NCBI GenBank assembly: GCA_022509165.1
Contig: JAFLTT010000002.1
Coordinates: 186,001-250,000, forward strand
Source of the DNA: Muribaculaceae bacterium
GTDB taxonomy: Bacteria; Bacteroidota; Bacteroidia; Bacteroidales; Muribaculaceae
Reading direction: 5' to 3'
Length of the DNA: 64,000 bases
Shown here piece after piece: positions 48,424-57,411 of the stretch (the stretch's first letter is position 1; the number at the start of each line of letters is the position of its first letter). The position numbers and the translations under genes were made by a program. The notes beneath the pieces were generated by a model, which was not told where the DNA came from, searched no databases, and saw nothing but the letters and a program-made list of their open reading frames with translations.

Positions 48424-48550
48424 ATTTGAGTCGATTGTTTTGCCTAAGGCACTGAGTACCAGACTGGCTCATTACCCCGCTTCACTCTGCATGAGCTGTC
48501 TGACATCCTCTAAACAATCTTCTCGAATTCGCAAATCAAAGATTTGCTCA
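48424..48550. repeat. Structured intergenic repeat, copy C
   Basis: Nearly the same as copy A, with about eight substitutions in 118 bp; the stem-forming parts are kept. The gene-free 47992-48823 gap is filled mostly by copies A-C, in tandem, plus the toxin-antitoxin promoter. Confidence 0.85.
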
Positions 48551-48783
48551 TTTTCCGATGCAGACTGTATAAAAGGCTAATAAATAATGAGTTATCACCT
48601 CAAACGGTACAAATAATTTTACCGTAACTGTCTCATTTTCAATTTATTTGTCTTATTTTAGCCGTTGAAAGCACAATTCCTTGGCTTTCAGCCTTTTCGT
48701 ATATCACATTTGTACCACTCGTCTCGAGCTTCCCGGACACTAAATTACACAAAATCCAACAATCGGACAAATATTTTAAAATG

Positions 48784-48805
48784 TAATACAAAAGTATTAT
48801 ATTTG
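48784..48805 (+). promoter_or_regulatory. Toxin-antitoxin promoter with an overlapping operator
   Basis: The -7 box TATATTTG (48798-48805) lies 18 bp before the antitoxin ATG. A perfect palindrome TAATAC-AAAA-GTATTA (48784-48799) overlaps the box, so antitoxin binding there would block RNA polymerase. Confidence 0.7.
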
Positions 48806-48823
48806 CACATAAATGATTTTATT

Positions 48824-49075
48824 ATGGAAGCAGCGATACAAAAGAAAGCTCAAAGTTTCAGATTACCGGTGGATTTAATTGAAAGATTAAAACAAATGGC
48901 GAGAAAGGAAAATCGGAGTCTGAATAATTATGTTGAATGTGTGTTATTAAACGTGGCTTACAATGAGCCAAACGAAGAGACTAAGGCAGCTTTGGAGGAA
49001 GCAAAGAATGGCCAACTTCAAGGTCCTTTGGATGTCTCAAGTGTAGAGGCGATGTATAAATCTATGGGATTATGA
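48824..49075 (+). CDS. Antitoxin of a YafQ-type module
   Basis: An 83-residue protein. The N-terminal part (QSFRLPVDLIERLKQMARKENRSLNNYVECVL) looks like a ribbon-helix-helix DNA-binding fold. The acidic C-terminal half should wrap the toxin. The start was fixed by the promoter at 48798-48805 and the MEAAIQKK beginning. It overlaps the toxin by 4 nt. Confidence 0.85.
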   Translation: MEAAIQKKAQSFRLPVDLIERLKQMARKENRSLNNYVECVLLNVAYNEPNEETKAALEEAKNGQLQGPLDVSSVEAMYKSMGL

Positions 49076-49359
49076 AAGAACTTCGTTTCTCATCTCAATA
49101 TAAGAAGGATGCCAAAAGATATAGGCATCAGCCACAAAAGATGGAAAAGGTTATTTCCATTTTGCAGATGTTAAGAGATGAAAAAGAAATCCCTGCCGAA
49201 TACAATCCTCATAAATTAATGGGTGATTATAAGAATTGCATGGAATGTCATGTTGAAGGGGATTTGTTATTGATTTGGATTGACGAAGAAAATAATCAGA
49301 TCGGAGTCCTCCGACTTGGTTCGCATTCGGAATTATTTGGTAAGGGAGCTAAAAAATAA
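49072..49359 (+). CDS. YafQ-family mRNA interferase toxin
   Basis: A 95-residue RelE-fold protein. LRFSSQYKKDAKRYRHQP at the start, LMGDYKNCMECHVEGDLLLIWIDEE in the middle, and LRLGSHSELFG at the end match YafQ. The conserved C-terminal His (GSHSELF) corresponds to the active-site His in YafQ. Likely cuts mRNA on the ribosome. Confidence 0.92.
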   Translation: MKELRFSSQYKKDAKRYRHQPQKMEKVISILQMLRDEKEIPAEYNPHKLMGDYKNCMECHVEGDLLLIWIDEENNQIGVLRLGSHSELFGKGAKK

Positions 49360-49453
49360 TTTTTTTTATAGCCATTTGGAGAAGCGAGGGGAGAACATGT
49401 CAATGTCGCAATGAGTTAAATAGAATTTTCGAATTTAGTATTGCCGGTATTGG

Positions 49454-49774
49454 TTAACATTTCTTTGATGCTCGTTGCCGATGTTTTAGACTGAGATCTT
49501 GAAGAAGACGGCCTTGTTTGTCTTCTTGAGCTATAAGGAGGAGGTCATCTTCCAGTTGCAGAGCGTATAGAACACGAGCATAAATTCCAATTGACACAGT
49601 AGGAGAGCCCTTCTCAATTCTATTTACAGTGAGGGGAGAGCAAGTGGCTCGTTCAGCAACCTGGGCAATCGACAGATTCCTTCTGAGCCGAGCCATTTTA
49701 ATCTGTTCTCCCATCAGTTTCATCTTCTCCTCCAACTTCCTGGGTAACTTAGTTCCTATCGTATTCTTCGCCAT
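49454..49774 (-). CDS. Orphan XRE-family transcriptional regulator
   Basis: A 106-residue protein with a Cro/C1 helix-turn-helix: RLRRNLSIAQVAERATCSPLTVNRIEKGSPTVSI, then a tail YARVLYALQLEDDLLLIAQ. This is the shape of HipB-like antitoxins, but no hipA or other toxin gene lies next to it. A -7 box TATCTTTG (49806-49799, minus) lies upstream. Confidence 0.85.
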   Translation of the reverse strand: MAKNTIGTKLPRKLEEKMKLMGEQIKMARLRRNLSIAQVAERATCSPLTVNRIEKGSPTVSIGIYARVLYALQLEDDLLLIAQEDKQGRLLQDLSLKHRQRASKKC

Positions 49775-49806
49775 AATTTCAACCTATCATTAAATGTGCA
49801 AAGATA

Positions 49807-50038
49807 ATCAAAATTATTTATTTTATGATAAGTTGAATCAAATATCTTCTTTTATCCTTGTTTATTTTTTACTGTAAAACAAAAATACTGAAAAATGAAA
49901 GAACTGCCACATGATGCAATGCACGCCAGCGATAGCGTCACTTGACGTTCCCGAGGGTAAAGCACCTTCGCATAATAATTACCCAGACTCGAAGCCTTGA
50001 TTCAATTAAATAAATGTTTTTAGTATATTTGACTCGTA
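49807..50038. other. Intergenic region with a GC-rich patch, no gene
   Basis: Between 49915 and 49985 there is an unusual GC-rich patch with short stems (CGTCA/TGACG; GGGTAA/TTACCC). It may be a remnant of another repeat, but its relation to copies A-D is not clear. Confidence 0.4.
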
Positions 50039-50071
50039 TTTGAATAGATGCTAAAGAATTTATTAATTTTG
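50039..50071 (+). promoter_or_regulatory. Promoter of the metallophosphoesterase-STAND-like gene
   Basis: TTTG (50039-50042), 21 bp, TAATTTTG (50064-50071), 20 bp before the ATG. This gene thus has its own promoter and is a single-gene transcript. Confidence 0.65.
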
Positions 50072-50090
50072 CAAACTAACTTTAATCAAC

Positions 50091-53000
50091 ATGAAATTAT
50101 TATTGCTCCATATTTCAGATATACATGTAGGTACAATAGAAAAAACCGAGAATGAAGGACTTGTATTGAAAAAATTTGTATTGGATGTTGAGGAACAAAT
50201 AGGGAAATTTCAATATGATAGAGTTTTTGTTTTAATAAGTGGTGATTTGGTCTTTTCATCATCAGATGAAAGCTATAAAAAATTTGATGAATTAATAGTT
50301 CAGCCGTTAATGAAAATTCTCAATATTGAGAGAAATCATTTTATCATTACACCTGGTAACCACGATGTAGTTCAGTCCCATATCAAAGATGTTGAAGATT
50401 CATTTTTACCAATTATTGCAAATAAATATGGGGAAGATAAATTTAATGATGTCATTCGTAAGGAAGCTCAGAAAGGAATAATATTTGATAAATTTAAACC
50501 CTTTCATAGATATCTAATGGAGAATATGGCTCAAAAGGAGTATTCACTTATGACTAATCAATATTCTTTGAATAATATTTGGAGTGTCCATACAGTTAAT
50601 TCAGCTGTTTTCTCATGTGGTGGTTATAATAAAATAGATGATAATGGGAATTTAGGTATAGATACTCGAGGTTTATATAAACTTTTACAAGAAGATGACC
50701 ATCCTAAGAAAATACTTTTAATGCATCACCCAGAGTATTTTTGTTTAGATTGGGTAAAACACGAGTTAAGAAAGTTATATGGAAATGGTTATGATATTAT
50801 CTTAACAGGTCATACACATGATCAATTCACTTACTGTAATGAAGATGAAAGTTATATTCATTGTGAGGCACCACAATTATATACAAATAAGTTTGATCTT
50901 ACTTTAGGTTACAGTTTTATTGAAATTGAAAATGATTATATTAATAAAATTGTCTACCGTCAATGGCAAGAAAAAAGAAATAAATTTAGACCCGGAAGTG
51001 ATTTTGTCGAAGATGAAGAAAGTAATGGAATAATTAATTTAAAACATCGAAGAGTTCTAAATCAAGAAACTGATAGTGTTGACACCATAGATTTATTACT
51101 AAAAGAAAGATTAAGAAATGAAATGGAATCCTATATAGGACAACCCAATATATGGATAGACAGGTATCTAAGTAATGATAGAATTGACAATGTTTTTAAA
51201 ATAAATGAATCAACTTTATTTAGTGAAAATGATATTATCAATAATAAAGAAAATTTACATATAATCGCACCTTCTCAATATGGTTTAACATGTTATGGAA
51301 GCCATTTTTTATTAACACTATGGGAAACTAAAAAGGAATTTGGCATTAAAATCAATGCAGAAAATATAAGATTAAAGAAGTTTGAAAAATTAATAGATGC
51401 GGAACTTCAAAAATTTTCTAAGAATAAATCAGATGTTAGTTGGATAATAATAGATAATTGGAGACCTTATAAAAAAGATCAGAAAGGTATCAAATTATAT
51501 TTAGAAACTGAATTCCCTACATCGAATATTATCCTAATGACTACTTTTCATGAAAGAGAGTTTATTGAAGAAGAAATTACAAAAGAAGAACTTATTGAAA
51601 CTAAAACTTTATATTTGACACCTCTAAAAAGATCTCAAGAAAGATTATTAGTTGATGCATATAATAAAGAGAAGTTTATTGATGATAGTGAAGAAGTCCT
51701 AAATAAATTGGATGAAGATATCAAAAATTTTAATCTTCATAGAACACCTTATAGTTGTGTTACCTTATTGACAGTGTTTAAAGATTCTTTCGATAGGAAT
51801 CCGGTTAATAGAACTGATGTTTTGGAAAATATTTTAAATATAATATTTGATAATACTAATTTACCCAATTATAGGTCAAATAAACCTGATGCAAAAGATT
51901 GTAATTTTTGTCTTGGCTATTTTTGTGCTCAAATGCTTGAAAAAAAGTTCTTTTTCTTTTCAAGGGAAGATTTTATTAATAATTTAAAAGATTTTTGCGA
52001 ACAAAAGGAATATGATGTTGACCTTAATCAACTTTTTGATATCCTCTTCTTTAATAAAATAATAATTGAAGATCAAGGATATTATAAATTCCATTTTACA
52101 TTTTGGGTTTATTTTTTTGTAGCTTCTTGGATGAATGTTGATGAAGAATATTCAAAATTTATTCTAAAAGACCAGCATTATATTCATTATCCTGAAATAT
52201 TGGAATTTTACACTGGCAAGGATCGAAGACGAAAAGATGCGGTAGAAATATTAACAAAAGATATTTCTAACACTTCACATTCAATTATGAAACAGATCGG
52301 TTTAAAAGAAGAGGATGACCCCTATTCCTTCTTACGTTATAAACAAGATGATGAAAAAACAAATTTAATTCTTGAAAAAATAGAAACCGATGTAAGGCAT
52401 TCTAACTTACCACAGTCAGTTAAAGATTCCGCAGTTGATTTATCATTTAATCCTTCAGCGGCATTTCATCAAGAAATTTTCAAAGTATATTCAGATTTTT
52501 CAGTAGGATACTTAATCAATATAATTAGAATTGGCAGTAAAGTTTTACGTAATAGCGACCAGCTTGATGCATCTATTAAACAAGAGTTACTAAGTGAATT
52601 AACTTCTGCAATGAAAGTTCTTTCAAATATTATATATCTAGTGTCTCCACTTTTTGCCAAACAAGGATACATACAGTTGACCGAATACTCTTTTCAATTG
52701 GAGGAAAGTTTTTTAGATCTAGATGAAAAAGATAGAACAATTGGTATCTTAGTGACTATCCCCTATAATTTGACGATGTTATTCAAAGAAGATATTTTTT
52801 CATCAAAACTTTCACCAGTATATATTTCAGCTTTAAAAAAGGAAAAAGATAAGGTTAAAAGACATTTACTAGCTTCTCTTTTAATATATAAGCAACCTGA
52901 TGGATGGGATAACGCGATAATGAGTTACATGGAAAGTATAGGTCATAATTCCTATTATCTTGGCACTCTTTTAGAATTAATGTTGACTGTTTATAAAAAC

Positions 53001-53177
53001 TGTGAACTTGAAGGAACTGACAGACAGAGAATGAAGAATTTAATTAAAACTGCAATGTATAAAAATGATAAAGGACGTCTGCCAAATGCTTTAGGAGAAT
53101 ATAAAGATATACCTTTACCCAAAGAGTTAAATAAAAATAAGGAAGAAACTCAAACTGGAGATAAGAATAAGATATAA
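50091..53177 (+). CDS. Metallophosphoesterase fused to a STAND-like region (candidate antiviral protein)
   Basis: Residues 1-290 are a calcineurin-like phosphoesterase with all motifs: SDIHVG (9-14), GD (51-52), GNHD (89-92), HH (211-212), GHTHD (240-244). The next about 100 residues are a linker. Near residue 391, IIAPSQYGLTCYGSHFL resembles a P-loop but has Thr-Cys where Gly-Lys-Thr/Ser is usual. WIIIDNWRPY near 455 resembles Walker B, and a helical region follows to the end. This order (effector, NTPase-like, helical sensor) is that of STAND antiviral proteins. The coding DNA is markedly AT-rich compared with the neighbours, which suggests transfer. The Lys loss means ATP use is uncertain. 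Confidence 0.85.
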   Translation: MKLLLLHISDIHVGTIEKTENEGLVLKKFVLDVEEQIGKFQYDRVFVLISGDLVFSSSDESYKKFDELIVQPLMKILNIERNHFIITPGNHDVVQSHIKDVEDSFLPIIANKYGEDKFNDVIRKEAQKGIIFDKFKPFHRYLMENMAQKEYSLMTNQYSLNNIWSVHTVNSAVFSCGGYNKIDDNGNLGIDTRGLYKLLQEDDHPKKILLMHHPEYFCLDWVKHELRKLYGNGYDIILTGHTHDQFTYCNEDESYIHCEAPQLYTNKFDLTLGYSFIEIENDYINKIVYRQWQEKRNKFRPGSDFVEDEESNGIINLKHRRVLNQETDSVDTIDLLLKERLRNEMESYIGQPNIWIDRYLSNDRIDNVFKINESTLFSENDIINNKENLHIIAPSQYGLTCYGSHFLLTLWETKKEFGIKINAENIRLKKFEKLIDAELQKFSKNKSDVSWIIIDNWRPYKKDQKGIKLYLETEFPTSNIILMTTFHEREFIEEEITKEELIETKTLYLTPLKRSQERLLVDAYNKEKFIDDSEEVLNKLDEDIKNFNLHRTPYSCVTLLTVFKDSFDRNPVNRTDVLENILNIIFDNTNLPNYRSNKPDAKDCNFCLGYFCAQMLEKKFFFFSREDFINNLKDFCEQKEYDVDLNQLFDILFFNKIIIEDQGYYKFHFTFWVYFFVASWMNVDEEYSKFILKDQHYIHYPEILEFYTGKDRRRKDAVEILTKDISNTSHSIMKQIGLKEEDDPYSFLRYKQDDEKTNLILEKIETDVRHSNLPQSVKDSAVDLSFNPSAAFHQEIFKVYSDFSVGYLINIIRIGSKVLRNSDQLDASIKQELLSELTSAMKVLSNIIYLVSPLFAKQGYIQLTEYSFQLEESFLDLDEKDRTIGILVTIPYNLTMLFKEDIFSSKLSPVYISALKKEKDKVKRHLLASLLIYKQPDGWDNAIMSYMESIGHNSYYLGTLLELMLTVYKNCELEGTDRQRMKNLIKTAMYKNDKGRLPNALGEYKDIPLPKELNKNKEETQTGDKNKI

Positions 53178-53181
53178 AAAG

Positions 53182-53209
53182 AATCTCGCCAAATATATTC
53201 AGCGAGATT
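53182..53209. terminator. Two-way terminator
   Basis: AATCTCGC pairs with GCGAGATT around 12 nt. On the minus strand a CTTTTTATA run follows, so it serves mainly the porin gene at 53225, and may also end the gene at 50091. Confidence 0.7.
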
Positions 53210-53224
53210 TAAGAGGGATGACTA

Positions 53225-53806
53225 TTAGAATTCGTAGCCGAGTTTGATGGAGATGCCTTCGCAATCAAGTAGTCTTCCTGAACGTGTGTAATTCATATTG
53301 TGTCCCGGATTTGTGAATTTATCAAAAGTCTGGAATTGCAGTTTCTCATATACATAGCCGATGGAAAGAGAAACAGCTTGTTTTCCAACAGTCATCATTC
53401 TACATCCGGCTGATATATTTCCATAAAATCCATCACTATTTGTGAGGAAATATCCAAGTTTCAAATCGAGAATTGGTGCGAACTTCTTTTTTGTGAATGA
53501 GCCTCGAAAATCAGCAAACAAAGGGATGCTGACTTTTGCTTTTCTTTCATCTAAGGGTATGTCTGTTGAACCATAGGTACATTTCTGCATAAAGTGAAAA
53601 CCAACTCCGCCTCCTACAAAGAAATAAGGATTAACCTGATAACCATGGGTTGTACTTATTTCAAATCCGCCAAACTTATAATCTCCTACTCCAATAGTAT
53701 AACCTAAGTCGGCAAATCCTCTATATCCTTTTGAAAAGAAGTTATCTTCGGCTTTGATTGATGCTAAACATAGAACCGAAATCAATACGAACAGAATCTT
53801 TTTCAT
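53225..53806 (-). CDS. Small outer membrane beta-barrel protein
   Basis: Signal peptide MKKILFVLISVLCLASIKA, then about eight alternating strands: FADLGYTIGVGDYKFGGFEIST, YFFVGGGVGFHFM, APILDLKLGYFLT, ISLSIGY-like VSLSIGYVYEK, ending ISIKLGYEF with a C-terminal Phe. This fits an OprX-like/porin family barrel. The gene lies 6 bp after a lipocalin-like lipoprotein gene. Confidence 0.85.
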   Translation of the reverse strand: MKKILFVLISVLCLASIKAEDNFFSKGYRGFADLGYTIGVGDYKFGGFEISTTHGYQVNPYFFVGGGVGFHFMQKCTYGSTDIPLDERKAKVSIPLFADFRGSFTKKKFAPILDLKLGYFLTNSDGFYGNISAGCRMMTVGKQAVSLSIGYVYEKLQFQTFDKFTNPGHNMNYTRSGRLLDCEGISIKLGYEF

Positions 53807-53812
53807 ATAATC

Positions 53813-54211
53813 TTATCGTTTTGTTGCCTTTATACCCATGCTTGATTTGCCCATTGTAAGGGTTAATTCAGCATAGTTGCCGGATACTTCATTTACATAG
53901 TAAGTGCCATAAAGTTCCCCATCTATATAAGTTTTAATAGTTTTTCCGGAAACTGTATAAGTACCGTCGCCATTTCCAAGAGCGCCTCTTCCGGAATATG
54001 TACCATTCTTATTGAATGTGATTGAAAGAGCCATTGAAGGATACTTGGTAATATCAGTCCAACTTTTATCTCCTTCAAATTTCACGGCAGTCGCATCCCA
54101 GGTTCCTATCATTTGGGTTGCAATATCATCCGGATCATCATCCTTTGAACATGAGGGCATTATAGCCATTAGAGTTGCTAGTAACAAAACAAATAAAAGA
54201 CTCTTTTTCAT
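53813..54211 (-). CDS. Lipocalin-like lipoprotein
   Basis: Lipobox MPSC at residue 20 followed by SKDDDPDD. MIGTWDATAVKFEGDKSW, FNKNGTYSGRG and a TYTVSGKTIKTY strand pair form a typical lipocalin-like fold. Co-transcribed with the barrel gene downstream. It resembles 16659-17072 in general layout only. Confidence 0.85.
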   Translation of the reverse strand: MKKSLLFVLLLATLMAIMPSCSKDDDPDDIATQMIGTWDATAVKFEGDKSWTDITKYPSMALSITFNKNGTYSGRGALGNGDGTYTVSGKTIKTYIDGELYGTYYVNEVSGNYAELTLTMGKSSMGIKATKR

Positions 54212-54340
54212 AAAATTAGACGAGAGGGGTTAAATTCTCGTACTGCAAAGTAATAGTCAAATGGCTCAACCTATGTGAACCTATCAAAAAAAATCTTTAA
54301 ATTTGTAAAAACTTTTAAATCTTAATTAGAAAAACTCATT

Positions 54341-55345
54341 ATGCCGCATACGAAGAGCGCCGATATTCGATTAAAAGTTCTTGACCGTTGTCTCCGAAGA
54401 GGAGGATATTCCACGTCCGATCTGATGAGGGAGGTAAATAAAGAATTGGAAATATATGGATATTCAAAAGTTACCTCACTTAATACAATCCGACAGGATA
54501 TGGATTACATTACTAATGCGTATCCGGATATAATAATAGAAGACAGGAAATCGGGTCGGAACATCACATATTCCTATCAAGATCCGGAATCCTCAATATT
54601 CAAATTGCCATTCCGTGATGACGAAATGGCTCAACTTTCACAATGTCTTGCCATCTTATCCAGATTTAGCGGTACGCCCCAGACAGAATGGATAGAGAGA
54701 TTTATTGACCGGTTCTCTTTATCTATAAATATTAGTGCTGAGGGAAAATTTGTGGTAGGTTTCGATGAGTGTAAGGAACTGAAAGGAAAAGAATATTTCA
54801 GCGAACTTGTCACAGCAATTTGCAACAAACAGGTATTGGCAATAAAATATAAGAGTTTTCAAAGAGGTGAAGTAAAAGAAGTATTACTACATCCATATTA
54901 CTTGAAAGAATATAACAACCGGTGGTTCCTATTAGGAAAAGAACATGGGTATAATACCATCTCTACCTTGGCTTTTGATAGGATTGAAGAAATTACACCG
55001 GTTACAGGTGTGACTTATATAGAAAACCCCGGCATTGATTTCAATAAAGAATATTTCTCAGATATCATTGGAGTTTCAAAATATTTGGAAAGAGAACCGG
55101 AGAAAATTCGATTATGGGTTGAAAAATCTTTATTTCCGTATATTGCCACCAAGCCTTTACATGACACTCAAAAGATTGAGAATGAGTCGGAATCGGGCTA
55201 TGAAGTTGAAATTCAAGTAAGACCAAATTATGAACTGGAGCAGATTATACTTTCATTCGGCGAAAGAATGAAGGTATTGTATCCAGAAAGTTTAAAGTCA
55301 AGAATCAGGGAAAGATTAATAGAATCAATAAATAATTACAATTAG
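54341..55345 (+). CDS. WYL-domain transcriptional regulator
   Basis: The N-terminal winged helix (about 7-75, RLKVLDRCLRRGGYSTSDLMREVN) is followed by a WYL domain (about 150-225, VLAIKYKSFQRGEVKEVLLHPYYLKEYNNRWFLLGKE) and a C-terminal WCX region. WYL regulators such as BrxR and CapW repress defence operons and respond to nucleic acids or phage infection. It lies 59 bp before hsdM in the same direction, which makes control of the type I operon likely. Confidence 0.88.
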   Translation: MPHTKSADIRLKVLDRCLRRGGYSTSDLMREVNKELEIYGYSKVTSLNTIRQDMDYITNAYPDIIIEDRKSGRNITYSYQDPESSIFKLPFRDDEMAQLSQCLAILSRFSGTPQTEWIERFIDRFSLSINISAEGKFVVGFDECKELKGKEYFSELVTAICNKQVLAIKYKSFQRGEVKEVLLHPYYLKEYNNRWFLLGKEHGYNTISTLAFDRIEEITPVTGVTYIENPGIDFNKEYFSDIIGVSKYLEREPEKIRLWVEKSLFPYIATKPLHDTQKIENESESGYEVEIQVRPNYELEQIILSFGERMKVLYPESLKSRIRERLIESINNYN

Positions 55346-55371
55346 TTCACATAGCATGAGCGTATATGAAT

Positions 55372-55379
55372 TAATTTTG
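55372..55379 (+). promoter_or_regulatory. -7 box of the type I restriction operon
   Basis: TAATTTTG, 25 bp before the hsdM ATG at 55405. A -33 TTTG is not seen at the right spacing, which suits a regulated promoter. Confidence 0.5.
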
Positions 55380-55404
55380 TAGATTGCTAAAAGCTTATAT
55401 AATT

Positions 55405-57411
55405 ATGACAGAGCAGGAACTTGCAGGAATGATATGGGGTATCAAGGAGATTATCCGTGGAGTCTATGATGATACAGAGGTTGAGAACGTGATTCTCCCA
55501 TTCACACTTTTGAGGAGATTAGACCAGGTGCTTCAAGACCATTATGACGAATTGTATGAACAATACAAGTCTTTCCCCGACGAAAAGAGGGACACAATGC
55601 TTCAGGTATTGATGAGGAGAAACAATCTTTCCTTTTTCAATACTTCCGGACTATCCCTGTCGAAACTATTGGCACAACCCGGTATGTTGGCGGATAATTT
55701 CAAGGCTTATCTTGACGGTTTCACCCCGAATGTAAGAAATATCCTGCTCGCTTTCACTCAGGAAGACGGAGAGAATGGGGATATCACCCGCATCTATTCA
55801 CGTCTTGACCGTAATGACTTGCTTTTCCAAGTCATCGAAAGTTTTGTCAATAATGCCGACCTTCATCCGGACAAGGTTGACAATGCAATGATGGGCACAA
55901 TCTTCGAGATAATCATCCGGAAATCTAAGGAAACCACCAACACAAAGGCCGGTCAGTTCTACACGCCGAGGGAGATTGTAAAACTGTTGGTTTCACTTGT
56001 GATGCATGGAAAGGAGGATGAGATAAACACAGCCGGGAAGCATTTCCAGATTTACGACCCGTGCTGCGGTACAGGTGGTATGCTCACCGAAGGTAAAAGA
56101 TATCTTGAATCTTTGACAGATAGAAAGGATCTGAAAGTGTATCTCTACGGTCAGGAACTGAATGAAAAGACCTACGCTATCTGCAAGTCAGACCTTCTCA
56201 TCAAAGGAGATCTAGATAGAGATAGGAATATAGCTTTGGGAGACACTCTTGCCGAAGACAAATTCCCGGGTGAGAAATTCGCCTATATGCTTGCCAATCC
56301 TCCTTTTGGGGTAGATTGGAAAAAGATAGAGGGGAAAGTGAGAGAGGATGCCGCTAAATCCGACGGCAGATTCTCCGTGGGTTTGCCTTCCACATCCGAC
56401 GGTTCGCTGCTTTTCCTTCTCCACATGATAAGCAAGATGGATCCAAACGGAAGCCGTATCGGCATTGTGTTGAATGGTAGCCCGCTTTTCAATGGCGGTG
56501 CCGGGAGCGGTTGGAGTGAAATCCGGAAAATGCTTGTTGAAAGAGATCTTCTTGATGCAATCGTGGCTCTGCCGAAAAATCTTTTTTATGGAACAGATAT
56601 CTCCACTTATCTTTGGATTCTTGACAATAGAAAACCGGCAGAAAGACGAGGCAAGATACTGATGATTGATGCAACTCATCCTCGTTATGCGAAACTTCTT
56701 CAAAGAAGCCTTGGTAAAAAACGCTATGAAGTGCCGGATGAAGCAATTGATGAGATTTTGAAAATCTATGGAGATTTCAAAGATGCTAACTTGCCCGATG
56801 ATGAAGATGTGAAAGTGGCAAGATTGATGGATGGAAAAGATTTCCTTTATACCACGGTTACCGTTCATCGACCTTTGCGACTTTATTATGAAGACATCGC
56901 CAATAAGGCGTTAAAAGCCTCTAAAGATGAAAAGACTAAGAAGGCAGACAAGGAATTGTTTGAAAAGGTTGCAGAAGTGAAATTCCCCGACAGAAAACTT
57001 TCGGATGATGAACTCTTTGAAATTCTGAGAAAAGAAGTGAAGAAGAATTTCACTCTACAGCAGGTAAAGGCAATCAGGACATTAGGAGAAGTTGATCAGG
57101 ATGCACCTGTTGTTTGGGGTGATCCGGGTAATCATTACGGTAAATGGGTTGTCAATACCGATTTGAACGATACCGAGACAATTCCTATGAAACAGGATAT
57201 CAAGGAATATATGCAGAAGGAGGTTTTGCCCTTTGTTCCGGATGCATGGCGAGACCCGGCAAAAGATAAGGTTGGTTGCGAATTCCCATTGACCCGGCTT
57301 TTTTATCGTTACATACCGCTAAGAGACACAGATGAGATCCTAACTGAACTGATGGCACTCGAAAACGACACCACTTCAGCATTACAGAACCTTATTAATG
57401 AAACGAAATGA
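55405..57411 (+). CDS. hsdM: Type I restriction-modification DNA methyltransferase subunit
   Basis: The N-terminal HsdM helical domain (MTEQELAGMIWGIKEIIRG) is followed by the N6-adenine methylase core: FYTPREIVKLLVSL, DPCCGTGGMLTEG (SAM site, about 217-229), and NPPFGVDWK (catalytic NPPF at about 298). Length 668 is somewhat long because of an extended C-terminal region that contacts HsdS. I chose the ATG at 55405; an upstream TTG would start inside the leader. It overlaps hsdS by 4 nt. Confidence 0.95.
   Translation: MTEQELAGMIWGIKEIIRGVYDDTEVENVILPFTLLRRLDQVLQDHYDELYEQYKSFPDEKRDTMLQVLMRRNNLSFFNTSGLSLSKLLAQPGMLADNFKAYLDGFTPNVRNILLAFTQEDGENGDITRIYSRLDRNDLLFQVIESFVNNADLHPDKVDNAMMGTIFEIIIRKSKETTNTKAGQFYTPREIVKLLVSLVMHGKEDEINTAGKHFQIYDPCCGTGGMLTEGKRYLESLTDRKDLKVYLYGQELNEKTYAICKSDLLIKGDLDRDRNIALGDTLAEDKFPGEKFAYMLANPPFGVDWKKIEGKVREDAAKSDGRFSVGLPSTSDGSLLFLLHMISKMDPNGSRIGIVLNGSPLFNGGAGSGWSEIRKMLVERDLLDAIVALPKNLFYGTDISTYLWILDNRKPAERRGKILMIDATHPRYAKLLQRSLGKKRYEVPDEAIDEILKIYGDFKDANLPDDEDVKVARLMDGKDFLYTTVTVHRPLRLYYEDIANKALKASKDEKTKKADKELFEKVAEVKFPDRKLSDDELFEILRKEVKKNFTLQQVKAIRTLGEVDQDAPVVWGDPGNHYGKWVVNTDLNDTETIPMKQDIKEYMQKEVLPFVPDAWRDPAKDKVGCEFPLTRLFYRYIPLRDTDEILTELMALENDTTSALQNLINETK

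Noticed and set aside
49915..49985. A fifth copy of the structured repeat
   Set aside because: It has short stems and a GC-rich patch, but the shared left, core and right words of copies A-D could not be aligned.
56212..56868. 218-codon frame on the minus strand inside hsdM
   Set aside because: It is antisense to the conserved methylase core and has no recognisable motif.
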